From: Diabrotica undecimpunctata
Taxonomy: Eukaryota > Arthropoda > Insecta > Coleoptera > Chrysomelidae
Length of the DNA: 64,000 bases
Direction of reading: 5' to 3'
Assembly (NCBI RefSeq): GCF_040954645.1
Contig: NC_092808.1
Span: forward strand, 15,057,883 to 15,121,882
Positions 35,373 through 45,549 of the stretch are shown here, piece by piece; positions within the stretch are counted from its first letter, which is position 1, and each line of letters begins with the position of its first letter. The notes beneath the pieces are model-generated. The model had not been told where the DNA came from. It searched no databases and saw only the letters and a program-made list of their open reading frames with translations. A program made the position numbers and the translations under genes.

Positions 35373-36180
35373 TTACCGACTTAATAATACTGGTATTTTC
35401 CTTTTAATAACTTCCTCTTTTAATATGGGTAACCAAATCCTACTGCATTCTGAACGGGAATTTGTGACATAATTGGTCTCATTTAGCATAATTAGAGCCG
35501 CTTCTTTGATTTTTCTCTTTTTACCATCCGTTTCTTTTAGGACTATATTTGAATCATTCCATTGAACCCTATGTTCATTATCCCATGCGTGTTTGCATAT
35601 TTGAGATCTATCAAATTCTCTATTTTTAATATAGGATTGATGTTCACTTATTCTAACATTTAATGGCCTTGATGTTTCTCCTAAATGAAACTGACCGCAT
35701 TCACAAGGTATTTTATAAATGCAATTCTTTGTCCTTTCGTGTTCATTATTAGGTTTGGTTTTAGACAAAATAGATCTCAATGTGTTTGTTGTTTTGAATG
35801 TTGTTGAAATGTTGAATTTATTTCCTATCTTTTTAAGTTTTTCTGATATTCCTTTTATGTATGGTATTGTTATTTTCCTCGTATTTTTTTTGTGTATTCT
35901 GTAGAATCTCGTTCTAAGTTGTTCTGTTTTATACGGTCGATTATTGAAAATTCCTTATTTATAAACGATAAAGGATAATCATGTTAACAAATGTTTTTCT
36001 TCCAAGAACGAATTTTCGTTAGAATAAGTAACTTTGGCTCTATCGTATAAGGATTTAATGATTCCCTTTTTAATATTAATATTGTGATTTGATTTGAAAT
36101 TTAAATATCTGTTGGTCAGGAAATCATTACAGGATACGGATTTTCTTTTCTGTGGTAGAGCAATAAACGTTGACTTGCCG
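35373..36180 (-). pseudogene. Second Penelope-like element, GIY-YIG region
   Basis: Minus strand: FLTNRYLNFKSNHNINIKKG and SLYDRAKVTYSNENSFLEEK (after-RT region, broken), then the GIY-YIG frame 35780-35373 with CIYKIPCECGQFHLGETSRP, NVRISEHQSYI, CKHAWDNEHRVQWND, KETDGKKRKIKEAALIMLN and a full C-terminus. It differs clearly from the element at 6151-6894, so two Penelope-like families are present. It is cut at its 5' side by the LINE starting at 36200. Confidence 0.85.
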
Positions 36181-36218
36181 AAAAGCCATGATCTTGGTAT
36201 TCTTCTTCTTCCTTTGCC

Positions 36219-37406
36219 CTATCCGTTTCGGACGTTGGCTATTAACAAGGCTATTTTGACTTTGTTTACGGCACCTCTGAACAGTTCGGTCGATGTTAGT
36301 CCGAACCATTGTCGCAGGTTACGCATCCATGAGTGTCGTCTTCTTCCCGGTCCCCTTCTACTGTCGATTCTTCCTTGAAATATTAACTGTAGCAGCCGGT
36401 ACTTAGTATGCCTCATGACATGTCCGAAGTACTCAAGCTTCCGTTTCTTTACGGTGAAGATTATTTCTTTGCTTTTGCCTATTCTCTGCACTACTTCCAC
36501 GTTAGTGATGTGGTCTGTCCAGGATATCCGAAGAATACGGCGATATATCCACAGCTCAAAGGATTCTAGTTTCTTCAGGGTGGCTTCCGTTGTGGTCCAT
36601 GCTTCTGCTCCATAGAACAAGACCGGGAAGACATAACACTTGACCAGTCTTAATTTTAGTTCCATTGAGATTTTGCTTGTGAACCACTTTTTCATATTGT
36701 TGAGCGCGTTTCGCGCTTTTTCAATTCGTGATCTTATTTCTGTTGACTGATCCCATTTTGTGTTGACTGTAGTTCGAAGGTATGTGTATGTCTCCACTTG
36801 TTCTATTTTTCGGTTGTTTAATGTCAATTGCATCGGAGGTTGTTGTGTTCTGCCGATGAGCATGCATTTAGTTTTGGTTGTATTGAGTTCTAAACCATAT
36901 TCTTGACTTGCTGTGTGTATGCTTTGCATAAGTCTTTGAAGCTCGTTGCAGTCATTTGCGATAATAACTGTGTCGTCAGCATATCTAATATTATTGATTA
37001 CCTCTCCGTTTACTTTGATACCTTCCGAAACTTCTCCCAGTGCTTCTCTGAAGATTTGTTCAGAGAATATATTGAACAGGAGCGGCGAGAGGACGCATCC
37101 CTGTCGTACACCCTTTTTAATATCTATCTTCCCACTGTGTAAGTTGCCCATCTTTATCTCAGCACTTTGGTTCCAATAGAGACTGGTTATTATGCGCAGA
37201 TCCTTGCCATCAATATGCATCTTCCTGAGCATTTCCATGAGTTTATCATGTTTGACCTTGTCAAACGCCTTGGAGAAGTCAATGAAGCACAAGTGGACGT
37301 CCTGTCTCTGCATCTTTGAATTAAAACTTGCAGACTGAAGATCGCCTCTCTTGTGCCCAATGCGCTTCGGAATCCGAACTGTGACTCCGATATATTTGCT
37401 TCGCAT
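36219..37406 (-). CDS. LINE RT palm, thumb and C-terminal domain
   Basis: Open for 395 residues. The first about 25 residues are out of register with the true protein. Then [20 protein letters not shown] (motif A), [40 protein letters not shown] (catalytic YADD intact), YGLELNTTKTKCM and VETYTYLRTTVNTKWDQSTE. The C-terminus has [40 protein letters not shown] and [10 protein letters not shown]. This is a good reference for the fragments elsewhere in the window. Confidence 0.88.
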   Translation of the reverse strand: MRSKYIGVTVRIPKRIGHKRGDLQSASFNSKMQRQDVHLCFIDFSKAFDKVKHDKLMEMLRKMHIDGKDLRIITSLYWNQSAEIKMGNLHSGKIDIKKGVRQGCVLSPLLFNIFSEQIFREALGEVSEGIKVNGEVINNIRYADDTVIIANDCNELQRLMQSIHTASQEYGLELNTTKTKCMLIGRTQQPPMQLTLNNRKIEQVETYTYLRTTVNTKWDQSTEIRSRIEKARNALNNMKKWFTSKISMELKLRLVKCYVFPVLFYGAEAWTTTEATLKKLESFELWIYRRILRISWTDHITNVEVVQRIGKSKEIIFTVKKRKLEYFGHVMRHTKYRLLQLIFQGRIDSRRGPGRRRHSWMRNLRQWFGLTSTELFRGAVNKVKIALLIANVRNG

Positions 37407-37702
37407 TTGTTATATATTCTATTGTGTATGATTTTGGTGAAAACTTTGGTAATGTGATTTATCAAGCTTATTAAGCGGTGTTGATCACAGTGTTTTGCAC
37501 TTGGTGTTTTAGGTATGGCTACAAAGGTCGATCGAAGCCATTCCTCCGGAATCTCCCCTTTGTCGTAAAAGGTGTTAAAAAGGCCTGTCAGAAAATCGAA
37601 GAAGTGGTCATCCGTTTCGCATAGGAGTTTTATGATCTCGCTCTGTATGTTGTCGGGACCTGGTGTTTTGTCGTTTTTTAGCGATGAAATGGCTTTTTCC
37701 AC
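37190..37702 (-). pseudogene. LINE RT finger region
   Basis: About 140 meaningful residues: EKAISSLKNDKTPGPDNIQS (the conserved 'K.PGPDNI' start of RT), GLFNTFYDKGEIPEEWLRST, FVAIPKTPSAKHCDQHRLIS and [28 protein letters not shown]. It overlaps the next frame through a frameshift near 37350. It belongs upstream of 36219-37406. Confidence 0.8.
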
Positions 37703-37953
37703 TTCAGACCAGTCATGTCGTCATCTTGGTCCACTGTCGCTCTGCGTTTATCGTTAAAAAGTCATTCTACGTAATCTTTCCATGTGTCAATGAGCTTCAA
37801 GTCGTCTGATATAAGGTTACCGTCTGCGTCTATTAGTGTCGGGTGGGGATTATTGGTTTTCTTATTAGTTGTTAATTCTTTGATCTTTTTGTGCATGTTG
37901 TGGTAGTCATATCTTCTGTCGCACTCTTCGATTTCATCGCATTTCTCCTTCAG

Positions 37954-38787
37954 CTAGAGTTCCTTCGCTTCCTTTATCTTTGTTTTTATATTGTGACTTG
38001 TTTCTTGATACTTCACTTGATTTTTGCATTTGTGTTGTCTTCTTTCTTTCATCATATTAAGAATTTCATCCGTCATCCATTCTTTCTTCTTTACGCGCTC
38101 CTGTAACAGAAGTGGCTTGTTTGTCATTTCAACAGCTCTTTTTATTTCTTCCCATTTAGCAACTGCGTCTTGTGCGGGTTCACTCAAGTTTCCAATATTT
38201 CTTCTTAAGGATTCCTGTAATTGTTGTTTAATGTTGGGATCCTTTAATTTCCTAATGTTTATCTTGGTTTTGTTAGGCTTCCCTTCTATACGTTTTAGTT
38301 TGATTCCCAGTTTACCCACCACTGAGTTGTGATCCGATTGAGCGTCAGCCCCGGGATAGGTTTTCACTGATGTGATTGAGTTTCTGAATCTTTCTGGTAT
38401 GGCAATGAAGTCGATCTGGTTTGTTACATTTGTTTCTTTCGAGTCTGCTGGCGACTTCCAGGTGTAAAGTCTGCGAGGGGGCAGTTTAAAAAAAGTATTA
38501 GTTATCAATAGTTTTTGTTCCTGACAGATGCGTATGAGACGTTCCCCTCTCTCGTTTCTAGTTTCTAATCCGTGACCGCCCACAACGTTTGACACCTTAC
38601 CTCTGCCGACCTTTGCATTGAAGTCGCCCAATATTAATGTCACTTCGCTTTTCTTGGTCATTCTCATCAGGGTCTCCAGTTGTTGGTAAAATTCTTCCAT
38701 AATCTCGTCATCTTTGTCTGCTGTTGGCGCGTATACTTGTATGATATTTAGATCGAGTGGATATGATTTCAGCTGAAGGAGTGACAT
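37954..38787 (-). CDS. LINE apurinic-type endonuclease domain
   Basis: 277 open residues: LDLNIIQVYAPTADKDDEIM, TLILGDFNAKVGRGK (catalytic Asp/Asn), TNTFFKLPPRRLYTWKSPAD, TNQIDFIAIPERFRNSIT and PGADAQSDHNSVVGKL (catalytic SDH). This EEP-family fold nicks target DNA for target-primed reverse transcription. The N-terminal portion continues in another frame (RNGVGVIVSPSIKK at about 38860) after a frameshift. Such domains are often mislabelled craniofacial development protein 2 in insect genomes. Confidence 0.88.
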   Translation of the reverse strand: MSLLQLKSYPLDLNIIQVYAPTADKDDEIMEEFYQQLETLMRMTKKSEVTLILGDFNAKVGRGKVSNVVGGHGLETRNERGERLIRICQEQKLLITNTFFKLPPRRLYTWKSPADSKETNVTNQIDFIAIPERFRNSITSVKTYPGADAQSDHNSVVGKLGIKLKRIEGKPNKTKINIRKLKDPNIKQQLQESLRRNIGNLSEPAQDAVAKWEEIKRAVEMTNKPLLLQERVKKKEWMTDEILNMMKERRQHKCKNQVKYQETSHNIKTKIKEAKEL

Positions 38788-38945
38788 TCTGTCTGAGAAG
38801 GGAGTGTATGCTTTTACTGCACTTTTTTATAGATGGGGACACGATTACGCCTACTCCATTTCTGTGTGTCTTATTTCTGTGTATCTTATTATCTGTGATC
38901 TTGGTGTTACTTTGTTTAAATAAATATATGTCATTGAATATTATA

Positions 38946-39164
38946 AGTATTTTCAGGTTCAAGAGCTTTTCCATCTTTTAGTTGTGATATTGCCTTTTCC
39001 ACTTCATCTGATGTGATTGGTAAGTGGTCAGTACATATTATTATGTAGGACGGAGGTTGTTCGGATCTATATTATCATCAAAGAGTATGTATTTGGTCCA
39101 TATGCATATTTCTTGATTTTTATCGGTGGTGATGTTCCTCTGTTGATCTTGCAGTTTTCTAGAT

Positions 39165-39165
<1 letters not shown>
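38946..39165 (-). pseudogene. Short LINE connector/RT start fragment
   Basis: The minus strand reads NCKINRGTSPPIKIKKYA and SDEVEKAISQLKDGK, the latter the 'D EVE.AI..LK.GK.PGPD' opening of RTE-like RT. It is interrupted by stops and ends at the LINE boundary near 38945. Confidence 0.55.

Positions 39166-39170
<5 letters not shown>

Positions 39171-39214
<44 letters not shown>
39171..39214. repeat. (AT)n microsatellite
   Basis: About 44 bases of AT repeat at the end of the LINE fragment. Confidence 0.95.
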
Positions 39215-39223
<9 letters not shown>

Positions 39224-39608
39224 ATTATATGTATGTGTTTATTATTCTATATAAAGTATTTTCTAGTTTACAAATAATTCTGGTTTGTAAAATATTATCC
39301 GTCTTAACTTTTTAGTTCGATCGATACAACCTTGCAATGCATAATACATAAACAAATAAAAGTACCGGAAAGATTACAAAAACCATTTTTGAATATTTAT
39401 CTATTCTTTTATATATCGGTTGAATCTTTTTAAGTACAAAATTTAACTACCACTGCATCCAGATTGATAGAACTAGTTTTTAGTTAAATAAAAATAAATA
39501 TAAAATATATTCATTTCGACCATTAAGGCTGTTGTAAATTTTATTGCAATCAATTTTTATTAGCAAATGAGTTCTAGGGGTAGACCTGCATACAAATTAT
39601 AGCCGAAC

Positions 39609-39615
39609 TATATAA
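39609..39615 (+). promoter_or_regulatory. TATA box of cuticle gene 6
   Basis: TATATAA, 61 bp upstream of the ATG at 39670. The GGGGTGGGAC box of genes 1-4 is not found here. Confidence 0.6.
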
Positions 39616-39669
39616 GTGACTATTATTGCATATACAAATTAGTGTTAAAACCATCAGCAAACCAAAAAC

Positions 39670-41013
39670 ATGGCAGTTAAAGTAAGTTATTTGTTTACTT
39701 GGTCTGCACCAAACTAAAATTAACGTGTGTTAAAAAAACGGTGTACATACAAAATATATAGTGAAATTATAATTATTAAAAATACAATTTTCACCTTTTC
39801 TTAGCTAAATATTCGTTTGTTTAAACATTTTTCTTTTCTGTTTTTTCAGTATATATTCCTTGCTGCATTCATTGCAGCAGCCAGTGCCTCTGAACATCAC
39901 CACGCTCCAGCTGCCCAGTCGTTCGTTACCTACACTACACTTTCCCAATCACATGCTGCTCCTTCAGTTTACTCTGCTCCAGTTGCCCATACTAAGGCTG
40001 CTCCAGTAGTTCAATCCTACGCTGCTCCTGCTGCTTTTGCTTATACTTCCTTGCCTGAAACCGTTGTTGGTGATCATTCCGCACCAGCACACTACGATTT
40101 TGCTTATGATGTAAATGATCCACATACTGGAGATTCTAAAAGCCAACACGAATCTCGTCGTGGTGATTTCGTCCATGGAAGCTATTCACTTTTAGAATCT
40201 GATGGAACTAAACGTGTTGTAGACTATACTGCTGATTCAGGTCACGGATTTAAGGCTGTTGTGCATAAAGAACACGCTGCAGGACCAGCTGTACCCAATA
40301 ATGTTGCTCCTGTTGCTTATGCTGTTCCACCAAAATCCCATGCTGCTTCTGTTTCTCTTGGACAAGGAGATTCAATTATTCAAGTTTATTCATCTCCTTT
40401 AGTTTCTAGCTATACTAGTGATCTACACAATGGATTAAATGCTGCTGTTCCAAAAGAACATGCTGTAGCTACAGCTGTTCCAAATGTTGTTTCTCCTGTC
40501 GCCTATGCGGCTCCAGTAGCTTATGCTAGTTACTCTGCACAAGTATCTGATGCTACTCCTGTTGCTTCTGGCCACGGAGCTACCATTTTTCAAGGATATT
40601 CAGCTCCTTTGGTTCCTACTTATACTATTAATCCCCACAATGGAATTAATTCTATTGTTCAAAAAGAACATAGTCTAGGTCCAGCTATATCTAATGTTGT
40701 TGCTCCTGTCATTCATGCTGATTCAATAGTTCAAGGCGCTTACGCTGCACAAGTATCCAATAGTGCTCCTGTTCCTTCTGGATACGGAAGTTCAGTTATT
40801 CAAGGATATTCAGTTCCTTTAGTTTCTAGCTACACTGGTGATCACCAAAATGGATTAAGTGCTGGTGTAAATAAAGAACATGCTGTAGGTCCAGTCGTAC
40901 CCAATGGTATTGCTCCTGCTGTTTATGCTGTCCCAGTAGCTAATGCCGCTTATGCTACACCATCATTCCATGCTGCTGCTTTTGCTCCTGGATTCGGAAC
41001 TTCAACTGTTTAA
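39670..41013 (+). CDS. RR-2 cuticular protein, gene 6, with internal repeats
   Basis: Exon 1 (39670-39681) encodes MAVK with a GTAAGT donor; exon 2 (39850-41013) follows TTTTTTCAG. Total 391 aa, the longest in the cluster. Signal peptide [17 protein letters not shown]. The RR-2 domain lies at about 81-146 ([57 protein letters not shown]), with Asp replacing Gly in FAYD. Three further copies of the domain's last about 20 residues follow, with their YT dipeptides at about 192, 262 and 332 (for example [19 protein letters not shown]). AATAAA at 41096-41101. The intron is only 168 bp. Confidence 0.94.
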
Positions 41014-41174
41014 TAAGCTACTTCCTTTCTCTAGCTATGTTGGACAATTTGGATATTGATAATATTGTAAATATTTTTTGATTATATCAATATATAATAA
41101 ACTAGTCACATATAAATTAACCTAATTATTGTTAAATAACCTTTGTTTAAAATATACTTATTGAAATAATTACT

Positions 41175-41275
41175 ATTTTAATGGGAATAAGCCACAATTG
41201 AAGTTTAAAATAAGTTTATTTACGTTTCAATTTCTACTTCGGAAATCGTTCTCAAAATACAAACATTAATAAATT
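41175..41275 (-). repeat. Dispersed terminal repeat (GGAATAAGCCACAATT family)
   Basis: Second good copy of the repeat at 34800-34915, with the same hairpin (GATTTCC/GGAAATC-like) followed on the complement by GAAACG and AATAAAC. It lies shortly after the 3' end of gene 6. Confidence 0.5.
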
Positions 41276-42035
41276 GTTTTATTAATGTATTTTAACGCCA
41301 AGATGGCGTCGTCATGTTCGTGTCGTCAGACGCGTTCAATGACAAATATTTATCATCAAACAATTTTATTTTCATGTTTTTCTTACAATCTTTAAGATAC
41401 TTAATTCAAAAAATATACTGTATGACGAAACTTGTTTTCTGATTTTCCTGTCTGACCAAAGCGTTTGGGACAATTAGATAAAAAATGCTCCAGAACCAAA
41501 AAAAAAGCAGAGGAAAATCGTGTCAGGACTAATGAAGCGAAACGTAAAGTTAAGGGAGAGTATCTATCATAAACTTTTGCCGACGGTCACTATAACTATT
41601 TAGTTATAGTGACCTTCGAGTTAAACCAAGAGTTAAACTTAATATAATGCAGGATATAACTTGCATCGGTAGCGGGTGGATACTTTTCTGCGATCCTGGC
41701 ATGGATTCCCATCTTTACCTTTTCCAATTTGGCCCCTGTTGCGATTTGAAGTTATTGTAGTTCTTTTATTTGACACAATAATAATTTCATATTTTATGAC
41801 TTTTAATATTTTGATACAAAGTCTTATTTAACGCAAAAAAATATTGTTTACTAAATTTATTAAATGGATTTTCTAATAAACCTACCATAGAAATCTGAAG
41901 GGGCCAAACTGACCCTGTATTAATTATTATCGTTTTCTCGGAAATTTGACGATTTCTTTTAACTTTCTGTCGGATAGATAAAATTATGTTTATGTACGTT
42001 TATTCCTAGAAGGTATTTTGTTACATACTGTTTGT
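41276..42035. other. Mostly unassigned; probably 5' part of the piggyBac region
   Basis: Contains a perfect 13-bp-arm hairpin (41585-41614, GGTCACTATAACT, 4-nt loop). The block GGGGCCAAACTGACCC at 41898-41913 resembles the GGGGTCAAATGACCCC motifs near piggyBac-type ends. No left terminal repeat could be defined. Confidence 0.35.
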
Positions 42036-42047
42036 TCCTTGAAAGTA

Positions 42048-42373
42048 ATATAATAGTCTCCCGTTTTATACCGCTGTCGCGGCTTTGGGAGTATAGCAGG
42101 GTAGTCTGCTATATCTAGGGCCTACGGTATACAAGAAAGGTAACATGGCCAGTGCTACGCTTCAACCGTCTATTATTACCCCTGGTTTTACCCAAGGTAC
42201 TCATTTTTATTCAGGCTGAGTCGACCTGGGGCCTATAGACATTTTTAAAATGTCTAGATGTTCTTGCCGGCGGTAGGATTCGAACTCCGGACCACCGGCT
42301 TGCGAGGCAAGCATCCTACCGCTTGCGCTACGCAGGCCCTGCGTATTGTATTTTGTTTATTGAGCGTTGACCC
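42048..42373 (-). mobile_element. tRNA-derived SINE
   Basis: On the complement a tRNA-like head starts near 42340 with an RNA polymerase III A box (TAGCGCAAGCGG, within 42319-42334) and B box (GGAGTTCGAATCC, 42277-42289). A unique body follows and ends CGGGAGACTATTATAT at 42048. TCCTTGAAAGTA occurs at both 42036-42047 and 42374-42385, a 12-bp TSD. The first about 33 bp inside the right boundary are not tRNA-like and partly repeat the flank (ATTTTGTTTATTGAGCG). The tRNA cannot be functional because no acceptor stem closes. Confidence 0.8.
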
Positions 42374-42481
42374 TCCTTGAAAGTATTTTGTTTATTGAGC
42401 GGTTTATTAGGTTCTGCTGACTCTCGTTTCTAGAATATTGAAACATTCGTTCAATTGTGAAAATTCAAGACGACTGTAAAG

Positions 42482-44337
42482 ATGTCTTGTCGTGGACTAT
42501 CAGAGCTTGAACTTCTTGAAGAAATACGAAAAATACAAGAAAATGTTTCGGGAGGTGAATCTGAATTTGCAGAAAATAATGAGTCAGACGATGAACAATA
42601 CGTACCACCACAAAATAATGATTTAAGTGACTCTGATGCTTCAGAGCAGTTAGAAAGTTTTATTGTACAAGACTCACCAATTTATGTAAACACTGCTTCT
42701 ACAACTCAACAGCACGAGTCAGCTAATTTTATCGTGAATCCAAGTGCATCTAAGCCAAGTCACAAGAGAAAAAGAGGTCAACAAGGAAAAACTATTTCAA
42801 TCGGAGACACCGAACAATCGAAAGACGGAACAACGTGGAAAGTTATTGATTCTGGATCAGTACCTGGTAAGATTATGATTTTTAGTATCTTCATATTCAT
42901 TGAATGTTTGCTCATTACAGGACGCCGCGCTCAGCACAACATTTATCGAGAGGAATCAGGTCCTACGTCGTATGCAAAAAGGAACGTGAGGAACAATTGT
43001 GTGGTAAGTGCTTGGCATCTAATAATCAACGACAGCATGTTGCGTCATATAAAAGAATGCACTATTGCAGAAGCACATCGATGTTTGAAAAATGACACAT
43101 GGACTATAACTTTGGAAGAACTGGAGGCTGCCCTTGCTATTATGTACGCAAGAGGAGTCTACGGCGCCAAAAATTTCCCAACCAACAGCTTGTGGTCAAC
43201 AGTAAGGGGTCCTTAGTTTTTTAGGTAAACTATGCCACGAGACAGATTCAAGGATATTATAAAATATATCAGATTTGACATAAAGCAAACGAGACCTGAA
43301 CGATTGAAAACCGACAAATTTGCTCTAGCCTCTGCGGTTTTGGATGGATTTATAGAAAATAGTGGTGCATGTTACAAACCGGGAATAAACCTTACTGTGG
43401 ATGAACAACTACTGCCTTCTAAAGCCAGGTGCCCGTTCACACAGTACATATCAAATAAGCCGGATAAGTTTGGCATAAAATTTTGGCTTTTGATATGCGT
43501 GGAATCAAAATATATTGTAAATAGTTACCCTTATACTCGCACTGATCATCTACGCAAGAAAGATATAAGTGTTGGTGAACATGTTGTTTTGCGGTTAATG
43601 GAAAATCAACTGGGAAAGGGCAAAAATGTTACGACAGATAACTACTTTACATCGTTAAAATTGGCCAAGGCATTGCAAAAAAAAAATCAACAAGTCTTGT
43701 GGGTACTTTGAATCGCAACAGAAAGGAAGTTCCTCTAAGCGTAAAGAGTAAAAATGGAGAATTATATGTTACCCATATATTCCAGAGCGACGAAAAGATA
43801 ACACTTACTGCATACCAAGGAAAGAGTCACAAAAATGTGCTTTTGTTGAGCTCATTACATCAATCAGTGGATGTTGCTGTCGATGGAAAAAAACTTCCTT
43901 AAACAGTAAGTTTTTATAATAAAACAAAATACGGGGTTGATGTAGTGGACCAAATGGCGCGTCTTTATACTACAAAAGTTGCTTCAAGACGATGGCCAAT
44001 GCACGTGTTTTATAACATTCTTGACTTAGGAGCAATAAATGCATGGATTATTTATAAAGAAGTTACTGGAAGTAAAATCAGTCGTCGTAAGTTTATTCTT
44101 CAGCTGTGTGAAGAATTACGGGCTCCATACCTTGCCTCCCGAAATCTGGTACTATACCCAGCACCACCGGATTTACCAACCACCAGCACTGTTACTAGCC
44201 AAAAAAGAAAAAAATGTCAGTTAAAAATGTTTTGTAAAGGAAATCATACTTTCAATGAGTGCCACGGCTGTAACAAGGCAATGTGTGGCAAATGCCAAAA
44301 ACTGCAAACTGTATGGTGTTCCAAATGTTTAAAATGA
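42482..44337 (+). pseudogene. piggyBac-type transposase, disrupted
   Basis: Starts MSCRGLSELELLEEI, followed by an acidic region. A 54-bp in-frame segment with GT...AG ends (42867-42920) is probably an intron. Then SYAKRNVRNNCVVSAWHLII and a stop/frameshift at 43214. MPRDRFKDIIKYIRFDIKQT leads to INLTVDEQLLPSKARCPFTQ (first catalytic Asp) and GKGKNVTTDNYFTSLKLAKA (second Asp). A frameshift follows in an A-run at 43677-43686, a nonsense codon at 43899-43901, then YGVDVVDQMARLYTTKVASR (third Asp). The C-terminal zinc cross-brace is CKGNHTFNECHGCNKAMCGK. All three Asp are retained but the gene is dead. Confidence 0.88.
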
Positions 44338-44530
44338 AACTCAAAAATTAAATCAAATTCTATCGTCAAGAGTTTATATAATTTCTTAAAACTGTTTATT
44401 TTTATTTTTTGTTTATTCCCAAATAAATAGTTAATTCTAAACTTGGTTTTTATTGATTGATGAACTTGGGGCAAAATGATCCGTTCGGGCTTTCTAGGTA
44501 GGTATGCTAAGCCCGACTTTCTAGTGTTAA
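42482..44530 (+). mobile_element. piggyBac-like transposon, 3' half with right terminus
   Basis: The transposase pseudogene (42482-44337) is followed by a right end running to TTAA at 44527-44530. Inward from it on the complement is ACTAGAAAGTCGGGCTTAGC and a subterminal repeat CTAGAAAGCCCGAACGGATC. TTAA is the target of piggyBac elements. The left terminus was not identified; a SINE lies upstream. Confidence 0.75.
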
Positions 44531-44559
44531 ACTAAATGTAAGATATAACCTTAAGGTAA

Positions 44560-45434
44560 TACAAACATATGCTCCAACGACTACCCACACAAAATGATAC
44601 AGAAGTAGCAATCGGTAAGTATGACTATGGCAGAAGAAATGTACGAGGACAAAGATTGCTGAACTTACACCAGGAATATTTATTCATGATGAACTCTTTT
44701 TTTCGATAAAAAGCCTCAGCCTAAATGACATGGATCAGCCCACATGGTAGTGTTAAAAATAAAATAGATTATATCATAACAACAAAAGAAATAATAATCA
44801 AAGACATCGAAGTACTTAACAAATTTTCAACAGGAAGCTACTACAGAGTAATCCGAGCTAAGATACCAATAAATGTCAAATTGGAAAGAACAAAGATGGT
44901 CTTAAAAACAAAAAAAAAAAGAAATAGCTTTCTCCAGAAAACAAGGACCTGTATGAAGATACACTAACCAGACATATACAAGACTTGCAAGATAAAATAG
45001 AAGATGTAGAAGACGGAAAATCTTTGATCGATATGTGTTACCTGTACTCGCATGTGGAGCGAAAACATTAACACTTACAAAAAAGGTAGTTAACAAGATT
45101 CGCGTCACTCAGAGGTCTATGGAGCGCCAGATGTTGGGTGTCTTTCTGATTGACCGAATCCCAAACGAAGAAATACGTCATAGAACAAAAACAACAGATG
45201 CCATGGAAAAAATCGCGTCGCTAAAATGGAATTGGGTAGGCCACGTCGCCAGATTATCAGACAACCGATGATAAAAAGGATTTTTTGGAGTGGATACCAA
45301 GACAAGAAGCAATACGGAGCAAAGGACGCCCACCAACTAGATCGACTGACAACCTGAAGCGTGTTAGCAATAACTGGATTCAAGCCGCACAAGACAGTGG
45401 ATGCATACAGGTTGATGATAATGAACTTGCCTGA
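44560..45434 (+). pseudogene. Internally deleted LINE (endonuclease end joined to RT C-terminus)
   Basis: Begins IQTYAPTT, then GKYDYGRRNVRGQRLLNLHQ, WISPHGSVKNKIDYIITTKE and VLNKFSTGSYYRVIRAKIPI (family SDHRLVRA), the end of an EEP endonuclease. After about 44970 the RT core is absent and the sequence resumes at 45035 with LPVLACGAKTLTLTKKVVNK, QRSMERQMLGVFLIDRIPNE and WNWVGHVARLSDNR, ending with shifted GRPPTRSTDNLKRVSNNWIQ. This LINE family differs from the others in the window. Confidence 0.8.
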
Positions 45435-45549
45435 GATTGTCTGATTACAAACTCACTAGAGCTGCCTTCTCCAATTTTCAATACCCATGCTTTCGTTTAG
45501 GATTTTTTCAAAAGTTTAATAGTTTTTTACTCTTATAACTATTATAAAT

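Larger units (their letters stand above)
36200..38945 (-). mobile_element. Nearly complete LINE (endonuclease + RT), frameshifted
   Basis: Minus-strand order: endonuclease start at about 38940, main endonuclease frame 38787-37954, connector, RT finger frame 37702-37190, RT palm and C-terminal frame 37406-36219, and a (GAAGAA) tail at about 36200-36212. It appears to be the longest copy of its family here; fragments of it recur at 9384, 25201, 29856, 56220 and 59774. Frameshifts near 38780, 37700 and 37350 inactivate it. It lies against a Penelope-like fragment on its 3' side. Confidence 0.85.

Noticed and set aside
37954..38787. Host craniofacial development protein 2-like gene
   Set aside because: The endonuclease domain is followed by RT in the same orientation and shares family motifs with other LINE copies, so it is retrotransposon-derived.
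38895..38910. Target duplication TGATCTTGGT for the LINE at 36200-38945
   Set aside because: The right-hand copy lies inside endonuclease coding sequence (TKITD region), so the match with 36188-36197 is coincidental.
41625..41660. Left end of the piggyBac element
   Set aside because: TTAAACTTAAT here resembles the sequence beyond the right TTAA, but no inverted copy of the right terminus (ACTAGAAAGTCGGG) is present.
42260..42340. A tRNA gene on the minus strand
   Set aside because: A and B boxes are present, but there is no closing acceptor stem, and a body plus target-site duplication show it is the head of a SINE.
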